Shown here in pieces: positions 17,574 to 26,500 of a stretch of DNA of 64,000 nt; position 1 is the stretch's first letter, and each line of letters opens with the position of its first letter. The translations under genes and the position numbers were made by a program. Source of the stretch: Streptomyces sp. SID13726 (GTDB lineage: Bacteria > Actinomycetota > Actinomycetes > Streptomycetales > Streptomycetaceae); assembly GCF_010548375.1 (NCBI RefSeq), contig NZ_JAAGLY010000017.1:62001-126000 (forward strand). Reading direction: 5' to 3'. Under the pieces are notes generated by a model. That model saw only the letters and a list, made by a program, of their open reading frames with translations, had not been told where the DNA came from and did not search any database.

Positions 17574-18533
17574 ATGGAGAGGCTCACCTTCGACAGCGAG
17601 GACCTGGACCGCACCGAGGAGTTCCTCAGCCACGCCTACGCGAGGATGCGGATCGGCAACGGCACCCCGGCGAGCAGCCGGGCGCGGATCCACCGCAGCG
17701 CCATCGACTCCGTGAGTGTGGACGAACTGGACCTCGACTTCGACATGAGTTACGCCGTCACACCGCTGGGCCGGATCTGTCTGTGCGTGGTCCACGAGGG
17801 CACCATCGAGGACCACGTCTACCAGGGCGTCTCGGACGCCTTCGGCCCCGGCGACGTGGTGTCGTTCGCCCCGCCCGAGCTGTCCTACGCCGGCCGCATC
17901 CACGCGGCCCGCTACAACATCACGATGCTGGACCCCGAACTGCTCACCCAGGTCGCGGGAGCCACCGGCACCCGGCACACCGAACCGGTCCGGCTGACCG
18001 GGCACCGGCCGCTCAGCCCCGCCGCGGGCGACCGGCTGCGGACCACCATCCGCTATGTGCAGAACCACGTCCTGGCGGACCCGGCCGTCGCCGACGAGCC
18101 GCTCGTCGCCTCCACGGCCGCCCAGCACCTGGCCGCGAGCGTCCTGGCCGCCTTCCCCAACACCGCGTCCGTCGACCCGGCGGGCCCCGACCGCCTGGAC
18201 GCCCATCCGGCCGCGCTGCGCCGTGCCCTCGCCCACATCGACGACCACGCCGACCAGCCGCTGACCGTCGCCCAGATCGCGGAGGCCGCCCACATCAGCG
18301 TCCGGGCCCTCCAGTACGCCTTCCGCAGGCACCTGGACAGGACCCCGCTGGCCCACCTCCGCGAGGTGCGGCTGTCCCACGCTCACGACGAACTGACGGC
18401 CACCGACCCCGAGAGCGGAGTCACGGTCACCGACATCGCCGCACGCTGGGGCTTCTACCACCCGGGCCGCTTCGCCACCCTCTACCGGCGCACCTACGGC
18501 CGCTCACCGCGCCGTACGCTGCACGACGGCTGA
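17574..18533 (+). CDS. AraC-family transcriptional regulator
   Basis: 319 aa from ATG 17574, with AAAGGAAGGAA upstream; the longer in-frame extension crosses the ANTAR gene and is not credible. Residues ~1-190 resemble the AraC-binding-like N-domain (AraC_binding_2: beta-rich, FGPGDVVSFAPPELSYAG). The C-terminal two-helix-turn-helix domain has LTVAQIAEAAHISVRALQYAFRRHL, then TVTDIAARWGFYHPGRFATLYRRTYGRSPRR, the full AraC signature. It likely activates a catabolic or stress gene; the target is not evident. It is divergent from the ANTAR gene with about 210 bases between the starts. Confidence 0.9.
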   Translation: MERLTFDSEDLDRTEEFLSHAYARMRIGNGTPASSRARIHRSAIDSVSVDELDLDFDMSYAVTPLGRICLCVVHEGTIEDHVYQGVSDAFGPGDVVSFAPPELSYAGRIHAARYNITMLDPELLTQVAGATGTRHTEPVRLTGHRPLSPAAGDRLRTTIRYVQNHVLADPAVADEPLVASTAAQHLAASVLAAFPNTASVDPAGPDRLDAHPAALRRALAHIDDHADQPLTVAQIAEAAHISVRALQYAFRRHLDRTPLAHLREVRLSHAHDELTATDPESGVTVTDIAARWGFYHPGRFATLYRRTYGRSPRRTLHDG

Positions 18534-18563
18534 GGCCCGCACCGGGGCTGCTGAAAGGCGGCG

Positions 18564-18654
18564 GGTGACGCGGCTGCTGACACGGCCGGTGGCACGGGTC
18601 GGTGACGCGGCTGCTGAAACGGCCGGTGACCGGGCCGGTGACGCAGCTGGTGAC
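18564..18654. repeat. short imperfect tandem repeat
   Basis: A 28-base unit (GGTGACGCGGCTGCTGACAC...) at 18564-18591 recurs at 18601-18628 with one change, followed by a partial copy at 18637-18654 (GGTGACGCAGCTGGTGAC). It fills most of the gap between the AraC gene and the secreted lipase-like gene. Period ~37 then ~36 bases; no coding frame is preserved. Confidence 0.7.
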
Positions 18655-18728
18655 AAAGCGTCCACCGGGCCCTGCGTTCTTGTGAGCAACCCCCGAGAGC
18701 GCGGGGCCCGCCGCCCTACCGTCCCAGC

Positions 18729-20450
18729 ATGAACACGAGTCGCAGCAGAGGAAGAACCCTCAAGACGGTGCGCACCACCGCGCTGGCGGTGCTGCTGACC
18801 ACCGGGGCGTTCAGCGCGGCGGCCCCGGACGCCCAGGGAGACAGCGCGAGAACCGAAACCCCGGTGGCGACGAGCGCCGGTGTCACCGAGAGCGTGGTGC
18901 GGGTGAAGGCACCGCTGCCGGCGTCCTTCGGCGCCCGCCCGGCCGCGTGCGACTGGCTGTCGTACCTGCGCTACCGGTCCGCCGCGGGGCCCGCCTCGTC
19001 GGCCGACGCCGACCGGGTCCTCGTCGCCCAACCGGGCATCCTCGAAGGGGCCGGAGCCTTCGACAGCGTCGCCCGCAACACCGTGACCCGCGCCGCCGAA
19101 CAGGGCCGGCACATCGAGTTCTGGGCTTTGGACCGGCGCTCCAACTGCCTGGAGGACCACACCGGGATCGACTCCGGCGACCAGCACACCGCCGTCGACT
19201 ACTACTACCGGGGCAAGCAGGTGCAGGGCCGCACCTTCGCCGGGTTCGTCGGCGACGACCAGCTCGGCTGGATGGCGAAGCTCGGTGTCGAGCAGACCGT
19301 ACGGGACGAATACGACCTGCTCACCGCCGAGTTGCCCGACCAGCGGGTCCGCAAGGAGAAGGTGCTGTGCGGCGGGCACTCGCTCGGCGGAGTCATCACC
19401 GGCTACTTCGCCGCCGCCGACTTCGACGGCGACCCCGCCACCACCGCCGACGCCGGACAGAACCAGTGCGCCGGGTACTTCGCCCTCGACACCACCGTCT
19501 CCACCTCCCTCGCCGACCTCAGCGGCAGCATCCCGGACGACACCAACCTGCCCGACGTGGGCCTCGGTTACGGCGTCGTCCAGGCCGGACTCGACAGCGG
19601 CCTGTTCCCGCGCTCACTGTCCGCGCCCGTGCTGCTGAACCCGGAGACCATGACCCTGCTCGCCATCGCGGGCGTCGGCGCCCTCCAGGCCCCGGGCGGC
19701 GAGGCCGACCTGCCGAGCTATCTGCCCGTCAACACCAACATCGAGGCCACCAACCGCTTCCTGTTCTCCAAGGACACCGCCACCTTCCTCGCCGGCTCAC
19801 CCGCGGTGAAGGACTTCCGGCTCACCAACCAGGCGGTGCTCGGCGCCCTGATGGACGACCAGTCCGTACCGCTCGCCTTCCTCCAGAGCAGCGTGGGCTT
19901 CTTCGACGGCGGACCGATCACCGACAAGAACTTCCCGGCCGCCAACGGGAGTTCGGCCCAGCCGGGGCTCTTTGGCACCGAGTACAAGGCCATCCCCGCC
20001 CAGCCGCACGGCCCGCTCTACACCTGGCGCAACTACGACCGGGTCGGGGACGCCGACGACCCCGGGTACAAGTCGGCGGACGGGACGCCGTTCACCGCCG
20101 CGGGCAAGGAGGTCACCGACATCCAGGAGCTGGCGCGCAGCATGGCCGGGCAGCCCCTGGACTTCACCGAGCAGTACTTCCCGACCAAGCTCGTCACCGA
20201 CATCCAGCTGTCCACCTCCCCCCAGGTGAAGCGGCTCGTCGTGCACCCGGACGGGCTCACCGCCAACCCGACGCTCACCGTCCTCGCGGGCGACGGGCTG
20301 CTCGCCGGCCGGGTCCCCGCCGACCTGCACCCCGTGGTCGCCGACGGATACCAGCACCTCGACGTGCTGACCGCGGCACCGGTGCAGAACAACGGGCGTC
20401 CCGAGCCGGTGTCCACCGCGCTCACGGAGTTCGCCCGGGATCCGCGATAG
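18729..20450 (+). CDS. secreted lipase/esterase-like alpha/beta hydrolase
   Basis: 573 aa from ATG 18729. A long signal peptide (Arg/Lys n-region, TTALAVLLTTGAFSAAA core) is followed by a mature domain with a nucleophile elbow CGGHSLGGVITGYFAA (Ser about residue 220). Early strands contain LVAQPGILEGAGAFDSVARN. A C-terminal VVADGYQHLDVLTAAPVQNNG segment holds the probable catalytic His. The large insert between the Ser and the His forms a lid-like region. It is probably a secreted hydrolase acting on lipid or ester substrates. A strong terminator follows. It is convergent with the cutinase gene. Confidence 0.8.
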   Translation: MNTSRSRGRTLKTVRTTALAVLLTTGAFSAAAPDAQGDSARTETPVATSAGVTESVVRVKAPLPASFGARPAACDWLSYLRYRSAAGPASSADADRVLVAQPGILEGAGAFDSVARNTVTRAAEQGRHIEFWALDRRSNCLEDHTGIDSGDQHTAVDYYYRGKQVQGRTFAGFVGDDQLGWMAKLGVEQTVRDEYDLLTAELPDQRVRKEKVLCGGHSLGGVITGYFAAADFDGDPATTADAGQNQCAGYFALDTTVSTSLADLSGSIPDDTNLPDVGLGYGVVQAGLDSGLFPRSLSAPVLLNPETMTLLAIAGVGALQAPGGEADLPSYLPVNTNIEATNRFLFSKDTATFLAGSPAVKDFRLTNQAVLGALMDDQSVPLAFLQSSVGFFDGGPITDKNFPAANGSSAQPGLFGTEYKAIPAQPHGPLYTWRNYDRVGDADDPGYKSADGTPFTAAGKEVTDIQELARSMAGQPLDFTEQYFPTKLVTDIQLSTSPQVKRLVVHPDGLTANPTLTVLAGDGLLAGRVPADLHPVVADGYQHLDVLTAAPVQNNGRPEPVSTALTEFARDPR

Positions 20451-20465
20451 TCCCCCGCCCGCAAC

Positions 20466-20504
20466 AAGGAAGGGCCCCGGAGATCTCCTCCGGGGCCCTT
20501 CCTT
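20466..20504. terminator. strong bidirectional terminator
   Basis: A 17-bp perfect stem (20466-20482 with 20488-20504, including GGAAGGGCCCCGGAG) and a 5-base loop ATCTC. It separates the convergent lipase-like and cutinase genes. Confidence 0.9.
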
Positions 20505-20520
20505 CCTGTGTGTGGAGGGC

Positions 20521-21162
20521 TCAGACCTTGCCCGCGGCGAAGGCCGCCGCCGCGTCCGCGTTCGCCGTGTAGCTCAGGTGCGCCAGCGTGTCGTCGCCGC
20601 CCGCCTCGCACACGGGGTCGCCCTCGGCACAGAAGTCGATGGTGCGGCTCTGGTACGTGCCGGTGACGCTCTTGCCGATCGCCCGGATCGGGTTGCCGAA
20701 CAGCAGGACGGCCGCGACCTTCGGCTCCACCGCGGCGGGGAGGGTGGCCACGATGGGACTGCCGACCACCGCACCGGCGCTGCTGATGCCGATGGAGTTG
20801 TCGACGACGTTCGCGCCCTGCGAATAGCCGACGAGGACGAAACGCTGGTTCGGGCACGCGGACGCCTGGCTGTTCACATGGTTCACCAGATCCGCATTGC
20901 CCTGCGCGGCGGAGGTGAGGGAGAGGTCCGCGGGATAGTTCACCTTGTAGCTCGACAGGCTGCGGCCCGTCAGTTTCCTCTGGAGGGCGGAGAACACCGG
21001 GTCGCCGACGATCAGACCGAGCGTGCCCGGCTCGAACGTGCCGCGAGCGGCGACGACGTCGATGTCCGAGCAGGCCGCGGCGGTCGCCGACGGCGCCGTG
21101 ACGGTGGCGACCGTGGCCCCGCCGACCAGCGAGAGCGCGGCCAGGCATAAGCGAATACGCAT
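20521..21162 (-). CDS. secreted cutinase-family serine esterase, with TTA codon
   Basis: 213 aa from ATG 21162, with AAAGGA 5 bases upstream. The signal peptide ends near ATAA; the mature protein starts ACSDIDVVAARGTFEPG, the typical cutinase N-terminus. Catalytic Ser114 (VGYSQGA), Asp182 (GDPVC) and His195 (AHLSY) form the triad; Cys31-Cys103 and Cys178-Cys185 are the expected disulfides. Codon 5 is TTA (21148-21150), so translation should need the bldA tRNA and be limited to late development. It lies two genes downstream of the Pks13/FadD32-like block, in the position where mycobacteria keep the cutinase-like Rv3802c. It could hydrolyse cutin-like polyesters or act on the lipid made by the cluster. 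Confidence 0.9.
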   Translation of the reverse strand: MRIRLCLAALSLVGGATVATVTAPSATAAACSDIDVVAARGTFEPGTLGLIVGDPVFSALQRKLTGRSLSSYKVNYPADLSLTSAAQGNADLVNHVNSQASACPNQRFVLVGYSQGANVVDNSIGISSAGAVVGSPIVATLPAAVEPKVAAVLLFGNPIRAIGKSVTGTYQSRTIDFCAEGDPVCEAGGDDTLAHLSYTANADAAAAFAAGKV

Positions 21163-21241
21163 GGGAATCCTTTGAGGGTGGGGCGTGTGAAACGCCTGTG
21201 GAAAGGATGTCCCGAACGTATTCGCTGGACCAAGCAAGGTG

Positions 21242-22474
21242 TTATGGACGGGAATTCAGGAATTCCTCGTTCTTTTGTGCAGTGGTGAGTGCCAGAATGA
21301 GATCCAGACGCGCACCAGGATCGTGCAGAACCTCGCCGAATATCTTGTCCAGTTGCCGCAGCCGATAGCGCACGGTCTGCGGATGGACATGGAGTCGAGC
21401 GGCGACGTCGGGCACATTGCTGCCGCTGAGCAGCCACGCGAGCAGTGTCTCGGCGAGCCGTTCGCGCTGCCCCTCCGACACCGTGTCGAGCGGCGCGAGG
21501 GCGCGCGCCCGCAACTGGTCCAGCATCGGCTCGTCGCTGTGCAGCAGCAGCGTCGACAGATGGTCCGCGCAGCGCACCACACCCTGCCGGGGCAGCAGCC
21601 CGCGCCCCATCAGCCCGAGCGCTCGGACGGCCCAGCGCAGCGACTGCGCGGCCTCCGTGACCGGAACCGTCGGCCCGATCGCGGCCGGCCGCCCGCGCAG
21701 CGCGAGCCCGAACGCCCGCCCGCCGAAACGGCCGGAACCCTCCGGGTCCGGGATCAGCATCCGCGGCGGCCGCGAGTCCATGTCCACCAGCGCTCCCGCG
21801 GCGGCCAGCGGCCAGTCCACCTCCCGCTGGTCCGAGCTCGCCGCCAGCGCGACCACCGCGACCTGCCTCGGCACCGGCCACCGGGCACCGTGCGCCAGGT
21901 CCTGCACCGCGGCCGGGACCGGCGGCCCCTCGCCGAGCAGCAGGTCCAGCAGCCGTCTGCGCCGCCGCTCCAGCTCGTCGGTGTTGTGCGCCCGGGCCTC
22001 GGAGTACCCGGCCGCGGCCGCCTGTGCGACCTCGTGCACGGTACGGAAGGCGAGCTCGCCGAGTGCCGCGACCACCGTGGAGTCGAGGCCGAGCTCCATC
22101 GCCGTACGGCCCATCAGCCGCCAGGCGTGCAGCCCCCCGACCCGCAGCGCGGACTGGAGGGCGTCCAGGCTGCGCCCCTCCAGGGCCTCGCCGCGCCCGA
22201 GTTCGTAGTACGTCGCCGCGATCGCGTCCCCCCGCCCGCGCGGGTCGGCGATGTGGTCGACGAACAGGGTGAGCGCCTGTACGACACCGGCTCTCAGGTG
22301 CTCGCGGTAGGTCCCGTCGGCCGGGCGCGCGTACTCCGGCACCTCACGGCGGACCTCCTCCTCCACCTCGTCGGCGACCTCCTCCAGCTGGGCCCGCAGC
22401 AGCTCGGCCAGGTCGGGCGGCACCGGGGCTCCGAAACCCTCGGGGGTGCCGCCCTGCGGGACGGGGGTGACCAA
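21242..22474 (-). CDS. PucR-family transcriptional regulator
   Basis: 410 aa from TTG 22474, chosen because AAAGGAGG lies 7 bases upstream; a longer frame to 22912 runs into the esterase gene. The N-terminal helical region (residues ~15-170) resembles the RsbRD-like N-domain of this family, followed by a GGDEF-derived middle domain. The C-terminal HTH_30 is at residues ~345-400 (LLSGSNVPDVAARLHVHPQTVRYRLRQLDKIFG). It sits between the cutinase and esterase genes on the same strand, so it is the most likely local regulator of the lipid cluster. Stop codon is TAA. Confidence 0.88.
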   Translation of the reverse strand: MVTPVPQGGTPEGFGAPVPPDLAELLRAQLEEVADEVEEEVRREVPEYARPADGTYREHLRAGVVQALTLFVDHIADPRGRGDAIAATYYELGRGEALEGRSLDALQSALRVGGLHAWRLMGRTAMELGLDSTVVAALGELAFRTVHEVAQAAAAGYSEARAHNTDELERRRRRLLDLLLGEGPPVPAAVQDLAHGARWPVPRQVAVVALAASSDQREVDWPLAAAGALVDMDSRPPRMLIPDPEGSGRFGGRAFGLALRGRPAAIGPTVPVTEAAQSLRWAVRALGLMGRGLLPRQGVVRCADHLSTLLLHSDEPMLDQLRARALAPLDTVSEGQRERLAETLLAWLLSGSNVPDVAARLHVHPQTVRYRLRQLDKIFGEVLHDPGARLDLILALTTAQKNEEFLNSRP

Positions 22475-22596
22475 GGGAGGCCCTCCTTTCGCCCGGAAGC
22501 GGCTCACCCGCGGGCCGTTGCCCGTGGGACGCGGGGGCAGTCCTGTGTTGGACGGGCGTCCCCTGCGTTGCGTTCCGTGCCCCGACGGGACCGACA

Positions 22597-23520
22597 TCAC
22601 ACCGGCACCCCCAGCCCACCGGCGAGCATCGGCCACGACGCCGCGAACTCCTGCTTCCAGTAGGTCCAGCTGTGCCCTCCTCCTGAGTAGAAGTGCGTGG
22701 TCACCGGGATGCGCAGCAGCGCGAGGGTGTCGGTGAAGCTGTGGGCGGACGGCCACAGGGCGCTCTCCAGGGCCTCGGGCAGCCAGTCGCCCGTGCCGCC
22801 CGCCAGTCCGCTGCCGCTGGACACGTACAGGGAGGTGCCGCGCAGCCCCGTGGCCCGGGCCTGCGGGTTGAAGTCGCGCCAGGTGAGGAGGTTCAGGAAG
22901 GGATTGCCCCACAGCGACGACGGGAGCAGGTTCTCGCGGGCCACGATCGCGTCCACCAGGGTGGGGACCCCGGGCGCCATGGTGTCGAGGATGCCGCTGT
23001 AGGAGGCCGCCGCGGTGAACAGGCCCGGATGGCGTGCCGCGTGCGCCATCGCCCCGTACCCGCCGGTGGAGACCCCCGCGACGACCCGCACCCCGGAGGC
23101 CCGGTAGTCCCGGGCCAGCAGCGCCGGGACCTCCGTCAGCTGGAAGGTCTCGTAGTCGGGCCCGCCGCGCCAGGCGGTCGGGATCCCGGTGGGCCCCGCG
23201 TCGGGCATCGCCACGATCAGGTCCCGGCCCGCGGTGAAGGACTCGATGTCCGTCTCCCGGGTCCAGGACGTGTAGTCGTCGTGGGCGCCGTGCAACAGGT
23301 ACAGCACGGGATAGGTGCGCGTGGCCTGCGCGTCGAACCCCGTCGGCAGGATCAGCCGCACCGGAGCGCTGCGGCCGAGCGCGGCGGAGGACACGGACAC
23401 GTCGACGGTGCGCGGACCGAGCGCGGCGGCGGTCCGGGCGCCGAACAGGACGGCGAGACCGGCACCGGCCGCCGCCTTGGCGACGGTACGGCGGGACACC
23501 CCGATGGTGGGACGGTGCAT
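22597..23520 (-). CDS. Tat-exported esterase, Ag85/esterase-D (PF00756) type
   Basis: 307 aa from ATG 23520 (GGAGAG upstream). The Tat signal SRRTVAKAAAGAGLAVLFG is followed by the esterase fold: YPVLYLLHGAHDDYTSWTRE (oxyanion region), catalytic Ser151 in VAGVSTGGYGAMAHAARHP, and a C-terminal His in HFYSGGGHSWTYWKQEF. PF00756 includes the mycolyltransferases of the antigen 85 complex. Its place 16 bases downstream of the Pks13-like gene on the same strand is the position of a mycolyltransferase-like partner. Whether it transfers an acyl chain or only hydrolyses esters cannot be told from the sequence. Confidence 0.85.
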   Translation of the reverse strand: MHRPTIGVSRRTVAKAAAGAGLAVLFGARTAAALGPRTVDVSVSSAALGRSAPVRLILPTGFDAQATRTYPVLYLLHGAHDDYTSWTRETDIESFTAGRDLIVAMPDAGPTGIPTAWRGGPDYETFQLTEVPALLARDYRASGVRVVAGVSTGGYGAMAHAARHPGLFTAAASYSGILDTMAPGVPTLVDAIVARENLLPSSLWGNPFLNLLTWRDFNPQARATGLRGTSLYVSSGSGLAGGTGDWLPEALESALWPSAHSFTDTLALLRIPVTTHFYSGGGHSWTYWKQEFAASWPMLAGGLGVPV

Positions 23521-23536
23521 GGCGGCTCTCCTCGGA

Positions 23537-26500
23537 TCACGTTGAACGGGTCCCTTCGGCGATCTCCCGCCCCAGCCGGGCGGCAAGCTCGTCGACGTGC
23601 GGCGGGTCGAGCAGCGACAGGTGGTGCCCGGCGACCGGTACGACGGTCAGCCGCGGACACACCTCGTCCCAGCCCAGGGCCTGGTCGTCCCGTTCGTAGG
23701 CGGGATCGCGCACGGTGTGCGGAGCGGGCTCGGCGGCCCGGAACAGGACCACCCGCCCGTCGTACCGGCCCGGCCGGTGGGCCTCGCCGATCCTCAGGTC
23801 CAGATAGGACGAGCGCTGGTGCTCCAGCGCGGCGGACGGCACGTCGACGCCGGCGCGGAGCAGCCGCAGCACGGTGTCGATGCGCTCACCGTCGTCCTCC
23901 ATCGCGACCAGTTCGTCGTACGGCAGCTCCAGCCGGACCCCGTACACGTCGGCGACATGGCCCGCGAACCCCTCGAAGTGGGCGCGGAGCCGGTCGGCCG
24001 GGCTGGACTCCGGCTGGGGCAGCGGCCGTACGGAGTCGATGAGCACCACCAGCTCCACGTCCCGCCCCGCCGCGGTGAGTTGTCGCGCGGTTTCCTGGGC
24101 GACGAAGCCGCCGAAGGACCAACCGCCCAGCAGACAGGGCCCGTCGGGGTGGGCGGCGGCGACGGCCTCGGCGTAGCGGCGCGCCTTCTCCGTCACCGTG
24201 CGCGCGTCCTCCAGGCGTTCCAGGCCGTACACCGGACGGTCGCCGCCGAGGCGTTCGACGAGCGCCCGGTAGACGTCGGTGGTGCCGCCGGCCGCGTGGA
24301 TCAGGAACAGCGGGGGTCCGGAGCCCGTGACGCTCAGGGTGCGCAACAGGGCTGCGCGGCCGACGCGTTCGGCCACCTCCGCGACGGTGGTCGCGCCCAG
24401 AAGGTCGCGCAGGGGCAGGTCGACCGCGAACTCGCGCTCCAGGGCGGTGCGGATGCGGACGGCCATCAGGGAGTCCAGGCCGAGGTCGGCCAGGGCGGTG
24501 GCGGGGGTGACACGGCCGGTGGGGTGGCCGGTGACGGCGGCGATGTGGTGACAGAGGCGGGCGGCCACGGAGGTGTCCGGGACGGTGTGCGTGGTGTCGG
24601 CGGGTGCACCGTCGACGGGCTTCTCGTCGCCCTCCGGCTGCGCGGCTGGAGCCTTCGCGGGAGCCGCCCCCCGTCCGTCCGTCCACCAGTGCCGCACATG
24701 CCTCCAGCGCGGCGCGGGCAGGTCGACGACCTTCCCGGGCGGCAGTGGCAGCCGCCCGCCCGCGCAGTACAGGGCGCCCAGCTGCGTGAGGAAGTCGGCG
24801 CAGCCGTCCCGGTCCCGGCGCAGGGTGCCGATCGCGAGGGCGCCGGGTGCGGTGTCGGCGACCGCGCGGGCCAGCACCGGGTGAGGGGAGATCTCGACGA
24901 AGGCGGTGTGGCCGTCGGCGGCGGCCGCGGCGACGGCCCGGTCCAGCCGTACGGGCCGCCGCAGGTTCGCGGCCCAGTGCGCGGCGTCGAAGACGCAGTC
25001 GCCGCGCGGATCGTCCAGGACGGTGGAGTAGAAGGGCACTGGGGACGGTCTCCCGCCCACGTCGGCCAGCGAGGCGGTCAACTCCGCCAGCAGCGGCTCC
25101 ACTTGCGGGGAGTGCCCGGCACCGACGACCCGCATGACCCGGGCGGTGCGCCCCTGCGCCTCCAGCCACCGCACGAACGGCGCCACCGCCGCCTCCTCAC
25201 CGGTGACGACCTTCTGCCCGGGAGAGGAGTGCACGGCGACATGGACACCGGGGAAGTCCCGTGCGAGCACGTCGAGTTCACCGTCGTCGAGGTCGACCAC
25301 CGCCATGGCCCCGCCCCGCAGCCGGCTCAGCAGCCGGGCCCGTACGGCGACGATCCGGGCGCCGTCCGACACGTCCAGGGCGCCCGCGCACACCGCGGCG
25401 GCCACCTCACCGAGGGAGTGGCCGATGACCGCGGCGGGCTCGACGCCGTAGGAACGCCACAACTCGCCCAGCGCCACCTGGAGTCCGAACAGGACCGGCT
25501 GCGCCACCTCCAGCCGGTCGAGCCCGTTCCCGGACGTGAGACGGGCGTGGAGCGACAGCCCGCACCGCGCGTCCAGCTTCTCCACGGCGGCGGCGAAGGC
25601 GGGCTCCTCGGCCAGGAGGCGGCGGCCCATTCCGGGCCACTGGCTGCCGTAGCCCGAGAAGACCCACACCGGGCCACCGCTCAGGCGGTCACGCTCGCCG
25701 GTCACGACCCGCGGATGCGGACGGCCCTGCGCCAACGACCGGAACCCGTCGGCGAGTTCCGCGCGATCCCGCGCGATCACCGCGGCCCGCACGGTCCCGT
25801 GCCCGGCCCGTCCGGCGAGCGTGCGCGCCACGTCGGCCGGATGCGCGGCGGCCGTCCGCACCCAGTCGGCGAGGCGGGCCGCGGTGTCCCGCAGCCGCTC
25901 CTCGTCCACGTCGGACAGGAGATGGAGCCGGGCACCGGGCTCCTCGGCCGGACGCGGGGGCGGGACACCGGGACGCCATTCCTCCAGCACCGCATGGGCG
26001 TTGGTGCCGCCGAACCCGAACCCGGACACCCCGGCGGTGGCCGTACCGCCGTAACGCGGCCACGGCTCGCCCTCGGACACCACCCGCAGCCGTACGTCGT
26101 CCAGGGCGCTGCCCCCGGCACAGTGCAGGGACGGCGGGACGACGTCGTGGTGCAGGGCGAGCACCGTCTTCACGAGACCGGCGACGCCCGCGGCGGACTC
26201 CAGATGCCCGAGGTTCCCCTTCACCGAACCGAGGAGGAGCGGCTGGTCGGGATCGCGGCCCGCCCCGAGCACGGCACCGAGCGCGCCCGCCTCGATCGGG
26301 TCGCCGAGCGGGGTGCCCGTGCCGTGCGCCTCGACGTAGTCGATGTGCGCCGGGGCCAGCCCCGCCCGCGCGTACGCCGTCGTCAACAGGGCCTGCTGGG
26401 CCGCCGGGTTGGGGGCGAGGAGGCCGTTGGAACGGCCGTCGGAGTTGACGGCCGTGGCCCGGATGACCGCGAGGACCCGGTCGCCGTCCCGCTCCGCGTC

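Noticed and set aside
18541..18665. Possible CRISPR array from repeated units
   Set aside because: Only two and a half imperfect copies with 8-9-base gaps, no spacers of uniform length and no cas genes.
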